Assembly: GCA_019057975.1 (NCBI GenBank) | Contig: JAHLWJ010000014.1 | Span: 1-28,745, forward strand | Length of the DNA: 28,745 nt | From: Promethearchaeota archaeon | Lineage (GTDB): Archaea; Asgardarchaeota; Lokiarchaeia; Sigynarchaeales; SOKP01 | Direction of reading: 5' to 3' | Shown here: positions 1 through 8,863 of the stretch, piece by piece | Numbering within the stretch: position 1 is the stretch's first letter | Layout: each line of letters opens with the position of its first letter | Translations under genes and position numbers: made by a program | The notes under the pieces: model-generated | The model's input: the letters and a program-made list of their open reading frames with translations, nothing else | The model's database searches: none | What the model was told of the DNA's origin: nothing

Positions 1-13
1 AATTTATAATAAT

Positions 14-1429
14 TTAGAATTGAGACTCATCAATCTTTGGCATTTCCTCTGAAGCTAAAGCTCTTTGGATTTCTTCTGTTGGTAACTCGTAATCTTCCAA
101 ATCACCAGTCATGTAAGTCTTATAAGCTAATAAATCAAAAAATCCATGACCGCTAAAATTAAACAGAATAACTTTCTTTTCTTTCTCCTCCTTAGCTTTT
201 AAAGCTTGATCGATAGCTTCCTTAATTGCATGTGTAGCTTCGGGAGCAGGAAGGATCCCTTCTGCCTTTGCAAATTGCAATCCTGCTTCTATAGCCTCAG
301 TTTGATGATGCATTTGTGCTGAAATTACTTTATTGTTGTACAAGATTGAAACAATAGGAGCCATTCCATGATACCTTAATCCCCCTGCATGGATCGGGCT
401 TGGAATAAAGGTATGACCTAAAGTATGCATTTTCACAATCGGACCTTTCATTGAAGTATCCCCAAAATCCCATCTATATTCACCTTTACAAACGCTAGGG
501 CAAGCGCGTGGTTCCACCCCTATGATTTCAACTTCTGGATTAATTCCATTTATTTTATCTTTAGCGAATGGAATCATTAAACCACCGAAGTTAGATCCAC
601 CTCCCATACATCCGATCACAACATCAGGTTTTTTGATCCCTACCTTTTCTAATTGGATCTTTGCTTCTTGTCCGATAATTGTTTGATGTAGAAGTACAAA
701 ATTTACAACGCTCCCTAAAGAATATCTAGCTTTATCGCTACGCAAACTGTGTTCAATTGCTTCAGAGATCGCAATTCCTAGACTACCAGGATGATCAGGA
801 TCTTTTTCTAAAAAAGCTTTTCCTGATTCCGTAAATCTTGAAGGGCTGGCATGAACTTCAGCATTAAACGACTTCATTAAAATTTTCCTACCGGGTTTTT
901 GTAAAAAGCTTACTCGCACCATATAAACTGTGCACTTAATATCAAATAAGTTACAACCAAACGCCAAACCTGAGCCCCATTGACCCGCACCAGTTTCTGT
1001 AACTAATTCTTCTAATCCATCTTTCTTGGCATAATATGCTTGAGCAATAGCAGTATTTGGTTTATGTGATCCTGTAGGAGATACTGACTCATTTTTATAG
1101 AATATTTTTACATCATCTCCTTCTAATCCAATCTCTTTTTCCAACCTTAAAGCGCGATGAAGCGGAGTTGGTCTATAGGACCTTGCAAATATCTCTCTAA
1201 GTTCATTTGGGATGCGTATTGTTTCTTCTTGAGATACTTCTTGCAAAACACATTCTTTGGGAAAAATCGCAAAAGCCATTTCCGGCGGAGCCGGTTTACC
1301 ATCCATAGGATTGACCAAAGGGGTAATAGGAGTAGGTAAATCTGGAATAATGTTTATCCATTCCTTAGGAACCTCATTTGGCTCTAAAAAAATCCGTGCT
1401 TTGTAATAGTCTACCATTTTTTTTACCAC
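14..1429 (-). CDS. trpB2: Tryptophan synthase beta chain, TrpB2 type
   Basis: PLP enzyme that condenses indole with serine to make tryptophan. The 471-residue length and the long N-terminal extension before the catalytic core fit the TrpB2 subgroup rather than the shorter TrpB1. Visible motifs are PTGSHKPNTA with the Schiff-base lysine near K123, ETGAGQWG (TrpB1 usually has ETGAGQHG), and the glycine-rich phosphate loop GCMGGGSNFGG. The C-terminal FNFSGHGFFDL completes the family pattern. The longest frame begins at GTG 1429; an ATG four codons downstream (1417) is equally possible and neither has a clear ribosome binding site. No trpA or other trp gene is next to it, which is common for TrpB2; some TrpB2 proteins work alone as indole salvage or serine deaminase enzymes, so its exact role is inferred. 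Confidence 0.95.
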   Translation of the reverse strand: MVKKMVDYYKARIFLEPNEVPKEWINIIPDLPTPITPLVNPMDGKPAPPEMAFAIFPKECVLQEVSQEETIRIPNELREIFARSYRPTPLHRALRLEKEIGLEGDDVKIFYKNESVSPTGSHKPNTAIAQAYYAKKDGLEELVTETGAGQWGSGLAFGCNLFDIKCTVYMVRVSFLQKPGRKILMKSFNAEVHASPSRFTESGKAFLEKDPDHPGSLGIAISEAIEHSLRSDKARYSLGSVVNFVLLHQTIIGQEAKIQLEKVGIKKPDVVIGCMGGGSNFGGLMIPFAKDKINGINPEVEIIGVEPRACPSVCKGEYRWDFGDTSMKGPIVKMHTLGHTFIPSPIHAGGLRYHGMAPIVSILYNNKVISAQMHHQTEAIEAGLQFAKAEGILPAPEATHAIKEAIDQALKAKEEKEKKVILFNFSGHGFFDLLAYKTYMTGDLEDYELPTEEIQRALASEEMPKIDESQF

Positions 1430-1811
1430 ATATTATTATTTACATACATTAAATGTGTGTCGTTAAAATATTGGAATTCAATAGTTTAATGCACATCAAA
1501 AACATCGATTTAGTCTTGGTAAAAACTAAAGTATGAAAAATAGCAAGTTTTAATTAAACTTCATCCAATGTAAGACGTTATCGCCAACGCCAAGGCCACT
1601 GCCAACGCCAAGCAAGGTTTTTAGCAAGTGTCATAAATAATTATTGAATAGAAAATTTATTATACTGTTTATTTATTGTATGGTTTAAAAAGTTAACTTT
1701 TTTCTTTTGATATTTTTGTAATATTATATTGTAAAGAAGAACTAATTTGTAACAATGTCAAAATTGGATAGGTTCAAGTATATATAGTTTAGAAAAAGGA
1801 ATACAAAAGTT
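1430..1811. other. Intergenic region between trpB2 and the roadblock gene
   Basis: 382 bases upstream of trpB2 and downstream of the roadblock gene, both on the minus strand. It should hold the trpB2 promoter. Most of it is AT-rich with no convincing ORF. The only distinctive element is a short GC-rich hexamer repeat at 1583-1612, listed separately. Confidence 0.6.
1583..1612. repeat. GC-rich hexamer microsatellite (GCCAAN)
   Basis: Five consecutive hexamers read GCCAAC, GCCAAG, GCCACT, GCCAAC, GCCAAG, so the 12-mer GCCAACGCCAAG occurs twice, 18 bases apart, and only the middle unit differs. It is strikingly GC-rich against very AT-rich flanks. A further CAAGG follows directly. It is not in a recognisable gene. 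Confidence 0.75.
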
Positions 1812-2216
1812 TTACCTATCTTCAAAAATTTTATATAGATTTTTAGCAGCTATTCGCATAACTTTTACAGTCTTCATCAATGTATCTATAATCGTTCCAG
1901 CACAAACAATTACTAAACGTCCGGCATTTGTAATGACAATATAGCCATTTTCTGCCCTTACAATAACTTCACTTAAATCCTCTTGAAATAATGTTTGAAT
2001 TGTAGATCTCCCCGTCATTAACAAAGCGCTAGCAAGACCGCAAAATTGATCACCGTCAACATGATATTGGGGTAATGCTGAAAATGCTATTTGATAACCT
2101 TCAGAACTTACGAGCGCTATAGCTTCTATGTCTGCATTAGATGTTATAAATGTAATTTGAGGACTAATCTTCTCTATATCTTCTTGATTTATTCCTAAAT
2201 CAGATCCAAATTGTAT
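1812..2216 (-). CDS. Roadblock/LC7 domain protein with apparent ATA start
   Basis: Small (about 134 residues) single-domain roadblock/LC7 protein, the MglB/LAMTOR-like fold that binds and regulates small GTPases. The frame shows the usual order: an N-terminal helix, a strand with ALVSSEGYQIAF, a long helix after the DGDQF turn ending in GRSTIQ, the strand pair EVIVRAENGYIVITNAG, and a C-terminal helix. The first TTG in frame (2024) would remove the N-terminal half of the domain, so it is unlikely to be the start. The conserved-looking frame runs upstream without any ATG, GTG or TTG to a TGA. The best start is ATA at 2216-2214, six bases after a GGTGA ribosome binding site. A frameshift from a GTG start further upstream is the alternative. 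A partner GTPase is not adjacent; the nearest in the window is at 13627. Confidence 0.75.
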   Translation of the reverse strand: MQFGSDLGINQEDIEKISPQITFITSNADIEAIALVSSEGYQIAFSALPQYHVDGDQFCGLASALLMTGRSTIQTLFQEDLSEVIVRAENGYIVITNAGRLVIVCAGTIIDTLMKTVKVMRIAAKNLYKIFEDR

Positions 2217-2229
2217 GAGTCTTCACCTT
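2217..2229 (-). promoter_or_regulatory. Ribosome binding site that supports the ATA start of the roadblock gene
   Basis: On the minus strand AAAGGTGA is followed by six bases (AGACTC) and then ATA. GGTGA is a good match to the archaeal anti-Shine-Dalgarno. The same GGTGA-N6-ATA arrangement occurs before scpA at 20542. Confidence 0.55.
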
Positions 2230-2509
2230 TAATGCTTAGAGGAATATAAATTGATTGTTATAATTATAATAATTATTTTTCTTATTATATTTTTATTTTT
2301 ATTTTTTAATGTGAAAAGAGATTCTAAAGTGAAATTCATTCAAGAAATCTACTTATTATAACTACGACCTTCTTAAAAGTAAATTTTAATATTATTATAA
2401 ACTTAAAAATATTTAAGGCAATTCTAAAATTTTTAATAAGAATTGTGGCAAAAAGAATTAATACTAAAGTTTTATTTATTTAACAACTAAGTTCTGTTAC
2501 TATTTAATC

Positions 2510-4816
2510 ATGATAACTACACGGGAATCTATAAATTATCAATTTTCTTTAATATTTGGATACTCATCTCCAAATGATCTTGTTACGGGGGATGTGATTG
2601 GCCCTGGAAGATTAACAAGAAAAAAAGTTAATGAACTCTCAAGAGAAGTAATACAATTTTTAACAATGTATAATGCAATATTGAGAGATTATACTGGGGC
2701 AGAAGTGTTTAGTATTGAATTTGATTTATATAATCTAGATGAAAAAAGCGCAAAAACACAAATTTACCCCAAATCGATGATTTTTATTCCAGGAAAGTTT
2801 AAAGAGTGCGAAAGTTTGCTTCTCGCTTTAAAACCAGAAACAGGATATTTGGATGTCCATAAATCAAGGAGTTCAATAGATAATATAAGCAAGTTATTTT
2901 ATGAGGTTGAAGAATTTGCTGATCGTCCAGAACTTTCGAATAGTAATAGACAACTTTTTTATGACAAATTTGCCTCGAGATTTAGTAAAAAACTTTTCGG
3001 GGAACTAATCGAAGATAAATGGAATAAGAAATTAATCGGTTTAAGTACGTCGCTCCCAACAGAAAAAAAAATGTTAAATCCGTATGCAAAAAGTATATCT
3101 AATGTTGAAATTTTATGGAATAAAAGACCAATTGAGATTAACTTATTAAATTCCAAATTTGAAAAAATTAGAACACCTTTAGAGGGACAACAAGCAATAG
3201 AACATCTCAAATATTCAATATCTGAACCAAGTGCTAATTTCATTATAGAAAAAACCTTAAATCTTGGAACAAGTCTTATAAATTTAGCAAATATGGGAAC
3301 TTTAGACGAATTTCAGGATGAAATCATCAACTACTTGATTATTCTTATCAGAGATAAAATCGATAGTTTTACTGAACCTCATACAGGAGAATGGTTAGTT
3401 ACTAAATGTAATAAGATTCTACTAACTTTAGAAGGATATTTAAATAAATTTTTAGAATATTCAAATATCTTTCTCTCTTCTGGAGAAATGGGGGATTTAA
3501 TTGACTTATTAAGGAAATTTAAACAATTTATCGTAAATAAAGGAAAACTAGAAAATGAAAATTTTGAAGAAATTTGTGAAATTGCGATTAAATTCATTAA
3601 TCAAACAGTGATCCAGAAGGAGAAATTAAGAGTTGTAGAATTAAGTTCTGCATTTAATTATTTTTCTGAAATCAATAAGAAAAGTTTGGATTTGATAAGA
3701 GTATCGCTTCCAAACTATCTTTCCCGTCGTCGTTTAAAAACATTAACAATTGAATTAATTGAAAATCTTAAACAAAGATTTAACGAAGAACAAAAACCTG
3801 CAAAAATATTAGGCATTAGCTTAATAGATAAGTTTCAAGAATATTTTTTAAATCAAACTGAAATCGAATTAATAACTTTAAGAAAAAATCTTCACTTCAA
3901 TGAGCAAAATCTTATAACGAAGTTTAATAAATTAGTTATTAATAGTGTTGAATCATTCTTTGATAATATAAGTCTGAAAATAGAAGATTTAGTTTCATTT
4001 GCCGAAGTCCAAATGGAAGGTGATGCCAATTCGATTAGGGTACATATAGAGAAATTTAAAAGATTTTCAAACGAGCTAAATTATTTGTTAAGTTACATTT
4101 TAAGATATTCGACAATTAATCGCTATATTAAGGATGAATCTGATAATGAGATAATAGATCCTGTTAGTTTTGCTAATAAATTTCATCGTTTTTTGGAGAA
4201 AAGGATTGGAGGGATTAATTTAGAATGGAAATCTTATGTTCTGCAGTGGATCGTTGATTATACTAAAAGATTTCTAAAAATTGAAAATAAGAAGGATTGG
4301 GCTTTAACTGAGATTTATTATAACTTTTTAGAATATCTTGAAAATCGAGAACGAAATGAACAGAAACATGAGAAGTTTTTAGAATTCTTAGATTCTTATA
4401 TTGCAAAAGTAACTAATATTGAGGAGAGAAACCACCTTCTCGAATTTTATAGACAATATGAATTTAGTATAGGGATTAATGAAGAATTTCCTAGATATGT
4501 TAAAAATAAAGTTAAAGATGAACTTAAACTAAAAAGTCCTCAAATAGAGGAATTAATTCCTATTGAGTTTTTCAAATTTGTTGGTGAAGAAACTTTTTAT
4601 AGCTATATTAAAAATACAGATCTAAAATACTTCTCAAAACTTATTCCAAGACCACTTACATTGATTTTAAAACATAATCTAACAAATGAAGAAAAGGAAT
4701 TATTTGAGGGAGATCTTTTTCATGTTATAAATTTTAAATTTTGGCACAATAATGTAAGATTTGAATTATTAGATAATTTTAAAGAAGTTTATAGAGAGTG
4801 GATGAAAAAATTATGA
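2510..4816 (+). CDS. Large helical protein of unknown function (768 aa)
   Basis: I do not recognise this protein. The first ~120 residues look mixed alpha/beta, with a strand-rich patch (AEVFSIEFDLYN, then KSMIFIPGKF). From about residue 130 onward it is almost entirely helical, with long amphipathic helices and few glycines or prolines, and no nucleotide-binding, metal-binding or transmembrane motif. There is no signal peptide, so it is probably cytoplasmic. Its stop overlaps the start of the next gene as ATGA (4813-4816), so the two are almost certainly translated together and may form a complex. A helical scaffold or tether is one possibility by appearance alone; there is no sequence motif for it. 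Start ATG 2510 has no obvious ribosome binding site, suggesting a leaderless or short-leader transcript. Confidence 0.85.
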   Translation: MITTRESINYQFSLIFGYSSPNDLVTGDVIGPGRLTRKKVNELSREVIQFLTMYNAILRDYTGAEVFSIEFDLYNLDEKSAKTQIYPKSMIFIPGKFKECESLLLALKPETGYLDVHKSRSSIDNISKLFYEVEEFADRPELSNSNRQLFYDKFASRFSKKLFGELIEDKWNKKLIGLSTSLPTEKKMLNPYAKSISNVEILWNKRPIEINLLNSKFEKIRTPLEGQQAIEHLKYSISEPSANFIIEKTLNLGTSLINLANMGTLDEFQDEIINYLIILIRDKIDSFTEPHTGEWLVTKCNKILLTLEGYLNKFLEYSNIFLSSGEMGDLIDLLRKFKQFIVNKGKLENENFEEICEIAIKFINQTVIQKEKLRVVELSSAFNYFSEINKKSLDLIRVSLPNYLSRRRLKTLTIELIENLKQRFNEEQKPAKILGISLIDKFQEYFLNQTEIELITLRKNLHFNEQNLITKFNKLVINSVESFFDNISLKIEDLVSFAEVQMEGDANSIRVHIEKFKRFSNELNYLLSYILRYSTINRYIKDESDNEIIDPVSFANKFHRFLEKRIGGINLEWKSYVLQWIVDYTKRFLKIENKKDWALTEIYYNFLEYLENRERNEQKHEKFLEFLDSYIAKVTNIEERNHLLEFYRQYEFSIGINEEFPRYVKNKVKDELKLKSPQIEELIPIEFFKFVGEETFYSYIKNTDLKYFSKLIPRPLTLILKHNLTNEEKELFEGDLFHVINFKFWHNNVRFELLDNFKEVYREWMKKL

Positions 4817-7017
4817 TAAGTGGAGTAAAAAGAAAGACCACAGCAGTTGAAAGTACATTTAGATTTTTTCAAACAGTTGACTTAATAATCTCTCATTTCA
4901 AAAGGGAAGCAGATAGGAAAAAAATCTTTGAATTAACGAGTCAAGATGCAAATTTTAAAGATTTATTGATAGCAACGGCAACCATTCATATATATCATAA
5001 TTTGGGGCTTAAAGTACAAAACATAATAGACTCAAACAAATTTACTTTTGATTCAACGAGAAAACTAGAATTATCTGAAAAAGGGATATTAATTGAGGAA
5101 GTTGGAACCTTATTAAAGAATTCATTTTCTTTGGAAATTAGCCTTCTTAATAAGAGAATAGATCTCGAAAATAAATTTCTTTCATTTCTCATTGAAGTAA
5201 GAAAGTTAGATCTCCAAGAATTACAAAAAGAAAAGATGATAAAAGAGATTGAGAGCCAAATTGAACAAGAATTACAAGAAATAATACTCAATTATCCCTC
5301 GTTTTATTTTTATGATTTAATTGGTGATCTAATAGGCCTTACTAATGAAACAAAAAAGAAGATTCTAGAGGAAAGCTCTGCCTTTAAAGAAATCTCAGTT
5401 GATATTGAAAAAAAACTAGAACTAGAGGAAAAAGAAGATAAATTTATAGAATTAGCAACAATAGATCGAATGATTAATAAAATTCGTATGGATTTTGAAT
5501 TTAAATCTTACAAAGAATTGCAAATTGAGGCAATGCCAGTTAGAATGATAAAAAGGAAAGTTTCAGATTTCAATTTTGAATGTTTTCCTATTTCTATACC
5601 TGGATTAAAAGCCTTTAAAGAAGCAAATAATATTAAAAAAGATTTAATAAAAAGAATTGAAGAAGCGCTTAATGAGAAAATCAACTATGACCAATTTGAA
5701 AAAAATTTACTTCTTTTTCTAAAATCGGAGTTAATTGCAAAGTTAAAAGAGAACCCTAACGATTTTATATATTATTTACAATGTTTAAATGAAAGCAATT
5801 TTGATGAAATTATTTATCTGTTGAATAGATATGGTGTTTTTAATATTCTTTATCTCTCAAATTTAGATACCGAATTATCTGAAGAAGTTAAAAGAAATAT
5901 GATCAGATACAACATAAATAAGCTTGATATTGTGGCAATAAATGATCAAAAAAACAATCTAGGATATACCAAAAAAAAGCAAGTTATTGATAAAGTGTTC
6001 TTAAGTGAACTGAAGTTAAAAAGCTATTCTCATATTTTATTTATATTAGATTTTGAAGATATTATCAACAAAATAGTGAAAGATATTTTCTTCTATATCT
6101 TATCAAAAATTTTAAGGCAACTTAGTAGAATAATTGAACTCTATTCCAAAGTTTCAAATGATAGATCATTATATCTTTTAGCATTGAAAAAAATAGTAGG
6201 TACTACAGATTCAGAAGAGTGGGTAAAAATTAAATTAGAGGAGTTAATAATAGAAAGATTAAAGAGAAGACAAGAAGAATTAGTAATAGTTTTAAACGCA
6301 TCCAATCAACCATTTCTCGTCAATGGATTTATTTTAGCTCGATTAATTGAAATTTCTTTAAAAGAGGGAATTTCTCAATTGAAAAATAATGATAGTGAGA
6401 TTTATGAAGATATTACGTCGTTAAAATTAAAACCTGATTTAATTTCACCAATCTCTTACTGTATCGGTTTTGATATTATAAAAAGATTAGAAAAATTTGA
6501 ACAAGCACGGAAGGCAGAAGTAGAACAAAAGATTGAAGCAAAGGAGAAAGAAAAGGAAGTAGAAGCTAAAAAAATACGTGAAAGACAAGAATTAAACACT
6601 TTAAATTGGATTGAAAGAAGAATAACTAGTTCTCTTATGAGGATTAATAGTCCTGGAATCAATCCGAATCAATTATATTGGCAAGAGAAAGATTCTAAAA
6701 CAGCTACTGAAAATATTAAACTTCATAGCGAACTAAGAGGGGATCCAATTGATTTAATCAGCCAATTTTTTGATTTTGCAGTTGAAAAAATCAAAACCTT
6801 TGATCCTAAAATAGATTTACCTGATTTCGAGAAAATTAAAAAAATGGTTAGTAACATGAGCACTGATATTTTAAATAAAAGAGTAAATGAACCTAAAACT
6901 CTAAAAGATAAACCAGATCTTCTTGACGGTGAAAGATACGAAATTGCTACTCAAATTGCTAAAAGAATTGGGAAATTGTTAGATAAAGCATTATATTCTA
7001 AGTTTAAAATGAAATAA
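4813..7017 (+). CDS. Large helical / coiled-coil protein of unknown function (734 aa)
   Basis: Not recognised. The chosen ATG overlaps the stop of the upstream gene in an ATGA; a GTG 15 bases upstream would add five residues but is less likely. The protein is predominantly helical and charged. There are coiled-coil-like stretches around residues 105-160 and a dense Glu/Lys/Ala segment near residues 568-600. A single ordered-looking section (around SHILFILDFEDII) looks like a strand or buried helix. No Walker, zinc, or membrane motif is visible. Size, composition and translational coupling suggest that it works with the 768-residue protein before it, as two subunits of one assembly. The membrane protein at 7123 lies 105 bases downstream on the same strand and could belong to the same transcription unit. 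Confidence 0.85.
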   Translation: MISGVKRKTTAVESTFRFFQTVDLIISHFKREADRKKIFELTSQDANFKDLLIATATIHIYHNLGLKVQNIIDSNKFTFDSTRKLELSEKGILIEEVGTLLKNSFSLEISLLNKRIDLENKFLSFLIEVRKLDLQELQKEKMIKEIESQIEQELQEIILNYPSFYFYDLIGDLIGLTNETKKKILEESSAFKEISVDIEKKLELEEKEDKFIELATIDRMINKIRMDFEFKSYKELQIEAMPVRMIKRKVSDFNFECFPISIPGLKAFKEANNIKKDLIKRIEEALNEKINYDQFEKNLLLFLKSELIAKLKENPNDFIYYLQCLNESNFDEIIYLLNRYGVFNILYLSNLDTELSEEVKRNMIRYNINKLDIVAINDQKNNLGYTKKKQVIDKVFLSELKLKSYSHILFILDFEDIINKIVKDIFFYILSKILRQLSRIIELYSKVSNDRSLYLLALKKIVGTTDSEEWVKIKLEELIIERLKRRQEELVIVLNASNQPFLVNGFILARLIEISLKEGISQLKNNDSEIYEDITSLKLKPDLISPISYCIGFDIIKRLEKFEQARKAEVEQKIEAKEKEKEVEAKKIRERQELNTLNWIERRITSSLMRINSPGINPNQLYWQEKDSKTATENIKLHSELRGDPIDLISQFFDFAVEKIKTFDPKIDLPDFEKIKKMVSNMSTDILNKRVNEPKTLKDKPDLLDGERYEIATQIAKRIGKLLDKALYSKFKMK

Positions 7018-7122
7018 AAATCTTGAAATTGGTCTAAAGAGACATTATTTCAAAATAAAAAAGATATTAAAATATTCTTTATTTAATTTATTTAAATTAT
7101 TAGAAAACAAGATTTATTTCTT

Positions 7123-7398
7123 ATGCCTTCATTATTTTCTTGGATTAAGAAAGAACTAGCTTACATTAAGGATTCTTATATAGATATCATCAGAGGTTTT
7201 ATAGTTTTTATTTTAGCTTCTTCAGGTCTCGGAGTTGCGATACTTCTAAGATATTTAGAGTTTAATGGTCCTGTAATTACATTTTTTGGTTTAATTGTGG
7301 AATTTATATCTCTATTTTTATGTTATTTCTTATTAAGAGGATCTCTAAAATCTAAAGAAGAACTCGAGGTATCTAAACCAAAAGAAAAGAAACCTTAA
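7123..7398 (+). CDS. Small membrane protein with two transmembrane helices
   Basis: A 91-residue protein with a basic amphipathic N-terminus, two hydrophobic helices at about residues 25-42 and 51-71, and a charged Lys/Glu-rich tail (72-91). The short loop between the helices suggests a hairpin with both ends on the same side, probably the cytoplasm given the lysines. No family recognised. It follows the pair of giant helical proteins on the same strand and could be their membrane anchor, but only position supports this. Confidence 0.7.
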   Translation: MPSLFSWIKKELAYIKDSYIDIIRGFIVFILASSGLGVAILLRYLEFNGPVITFFGLIVEFISLFLCYFLLRGSLKSKEELEVSKPKEKKP

Positions 7399-7409
7399 CT
7401 CAAATATAT

Positions 7410-8132
7410 TTACAAATAATTTTCCCATGGTCTTTGATTTATTTGATGAGAGATCAAATAATCCTTTATTTCTGAAATTAAAATATTGGGATCATATTCC
7501 CAGGTTTCCTCCTTATTGAAAGAAATACATTTGATATTTTCAATGTTTAATTTTGATTTTAATAAATATCCATACATTGCAACTTGTGGTAACGAGAGTA
7601 AAAAATTTCCTTCTGGTTTATAATCAATTACTTTTACTAAATCATTTTCAACTTGGAGTAAATCGATATGTCCCGTAATTACCTTACCATTTGTTTCATT
7701 CCAAATTGGAACTTCAATTGCTATTGAATCTTTATCTTTAATGAGTATGTTCTTTAGAATTGGGTCATGCCCAGGGGCTCTATTAATTCTATTTACTTTA
7801 TAATTATCAAAAACTTTTTGAACATATTGAGGTAATTTAGAATTTGAATCATGATACTGTACCTTACCGGATCTAATTAATTTTTTACTAAAGCTTCTAA
7901 TGAAAGCAGTTTTTATCCCTTTTATTTTAAATTGTGAAACTCTAGGAAGGTTTTGAGAATTAAATAAGTTGTTTGGTATAATACCTTTATAAGCTATTTT
8001 AAAATGTTCTTTAAGTTTATTTAATTCAATCCGATTTGTTGTTATTTGAGAATATTTCTCTTTATGGTGCTCTTTATTCCAATTAAATGCATAAGGGATG
8101 TTTTGGTGGAAATAAAGCTTTCTCTTGAGCAA
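7410..8132 (-). CDS. PD-(D/E)XK nuclease, RecB/Cas4-like
   Basis: Predicted Mg-dependent DNA nuclease. The core motifs are visible in the C-terminal half: a candidate motif I glutamate (E140, in AIEVPIWN), the GHID motif with D157, the IDYK motif with D170 and K172, and a QVAMYGY motif (Q183, Y187) typical of RecB-family nucleases such as Cas4 and AddB. Unlike Cas4 there is no set of four cysteines for an iron-sulfur cluster, and there is no helicase domain, so this is a stand-alone nuclease of 240 residues. The TTG start at 8132 has a GGAG ribosome binding site ten bases upstream. The N-terminal 100 residues are basic and of unknown function. No cas gene or restriction partner is next to it. 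A role in repair or replication is likely but unspecified. Confidence 0.8.
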   Translation of the reverse strand: MLKRKLYFHQNIPYAFNWNKEHHKEKYSQITTNRIELNKLKEHFKIAYKGIIPNNLFNSQNLPRVSQFKIKGIKTAFIRSFSKKLIRSGKVQYHDSNSKLPQYVQKVFDNYKVNRINRAPGHDPILKNILIKDKDSIAIEVPIWNETNGKVITGHIDLLQVENDLVKVIDYKPEGNFLLSLPQVAMYGYLLKSKLNIENIKCISFNKEETWEYDPNILISEIKDYLISHQINQRPWENYL

Positions 8133-8468
8133 GATTGATATTCTCCTTTAACTTACTATTTTAACATATTAAATTCATCATTGACCTTAAATTTAATTTA
8201 AGAATTACAATTATTAAAAGAAATATATTAATAATTTATTAATTTAGTAAAAATATTTTAGCCGATTTCAACTGAAATAATAATTCCTAAGGGTTGAGAG
8301 AATTTCACCTTCAAAAAATGCTTTATGTTTAAAGATCAAATACTAATTGATTTATCTTAATGTTAAACTTATTTTTTCAATCATTTTTTTAATTCTAAGT
8401 CGATGGGGATTCGGTGTAAAAAAATTTAAAGATAATATATGATTCTAAATAATAATTAAATATAAAAA
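8133..8468. other. Divergent intergenic region before tRNA-Arg
   Basis: 336 bases between the nuclease gene (-) and tRNA-Arg (+). It must hold the promoters of both. It is AT-rich, with several TATA-like stretches (for example TAATATATG near 8434, which is well placed for tRNA transcription). I see no ORF or further RNA gene in it. Confidence 0.5.
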
Positions 8469-8572
8469 GGACTCGTAGCCTAGCCTGGTGGTTTTTTTAT
8501 TTATAATAACCAAGTAAATAGGGCGTCAGACTTCTAATCTGAAAGTCGCAGGTTCGAATCCTGCCGGGTCCG
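8469..8572 (+). tRNA. tRNA-Arg(TCT) with an intron in the D-loop
   Basis: The acceptor stem GGACTCG (8469-8475) pairs with CGGGTCC (8565-8571), with discriminator G 8572. The anticodon stem TCAGA/TCTGA encloses the loop CTTCTAA, giving anticodon TCT at 8533-8535, which reads AGA (Arg). The T-arm GCAGG/CCTGC with TTCGAAT is canonical. The gene is 104 bases, about 28-30 too long, and all the excess lies between D-loop G19 (8488) and A21 (8520). The insert can form a TGGTT/AACCA helix (8489-8493 with 8508-8512) as expected for a bulge-helix-bulge substrate of the tRNA splicing endonuclease. The exact splice points cannot be fixed by eye. CCA is not encoded. Confidence 0.92.
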
Positions 8573-8863
8573 CTTTATTTTATTCCTTTACTAAAATCGA
8601 GAAATTTTCAACTTGTTAGTGTAATTTGATCTCTTATGTCATAATTATCATCCTTAATTCAAAGATTAAAAACTAATTGTTCTAAAATGATTTAATTGAT
8701 GATTCTAAATTATTGAAGTCAATCATTGGAGATTTGGGTTTTTAATCATTAAAAAAATCTTTGAAGGGATCCTACAGATAAGTAATGGATGAATCACCAA
8801 TCTTTTCCTCAGAAATTTAAACCAATAAATCCCAATTTAATTTAAAGATAAGGATGAATAAGG

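Noticed and set aside
2022..2024. TTG as start of the roadblock gene
   Set aside because: It would leave only half a roadblock domain and sits in the middle of the family's long helix.
7410..8132. The RecB-like nuclease as Cas4 or as restriction partner of the methyltransferase
   Set aside because: No iron-sulfur cysteines, no cas genes or CRISPR repeats, and the methyltransferase is almost 20 kb away.
8700..8860. Possible second C/D box sRNA near TTGATGA (about 8695-8705) and ATGGATGA (about 8790)
   Set aside because: No CTGA box D at a usable distance and no closing stem.
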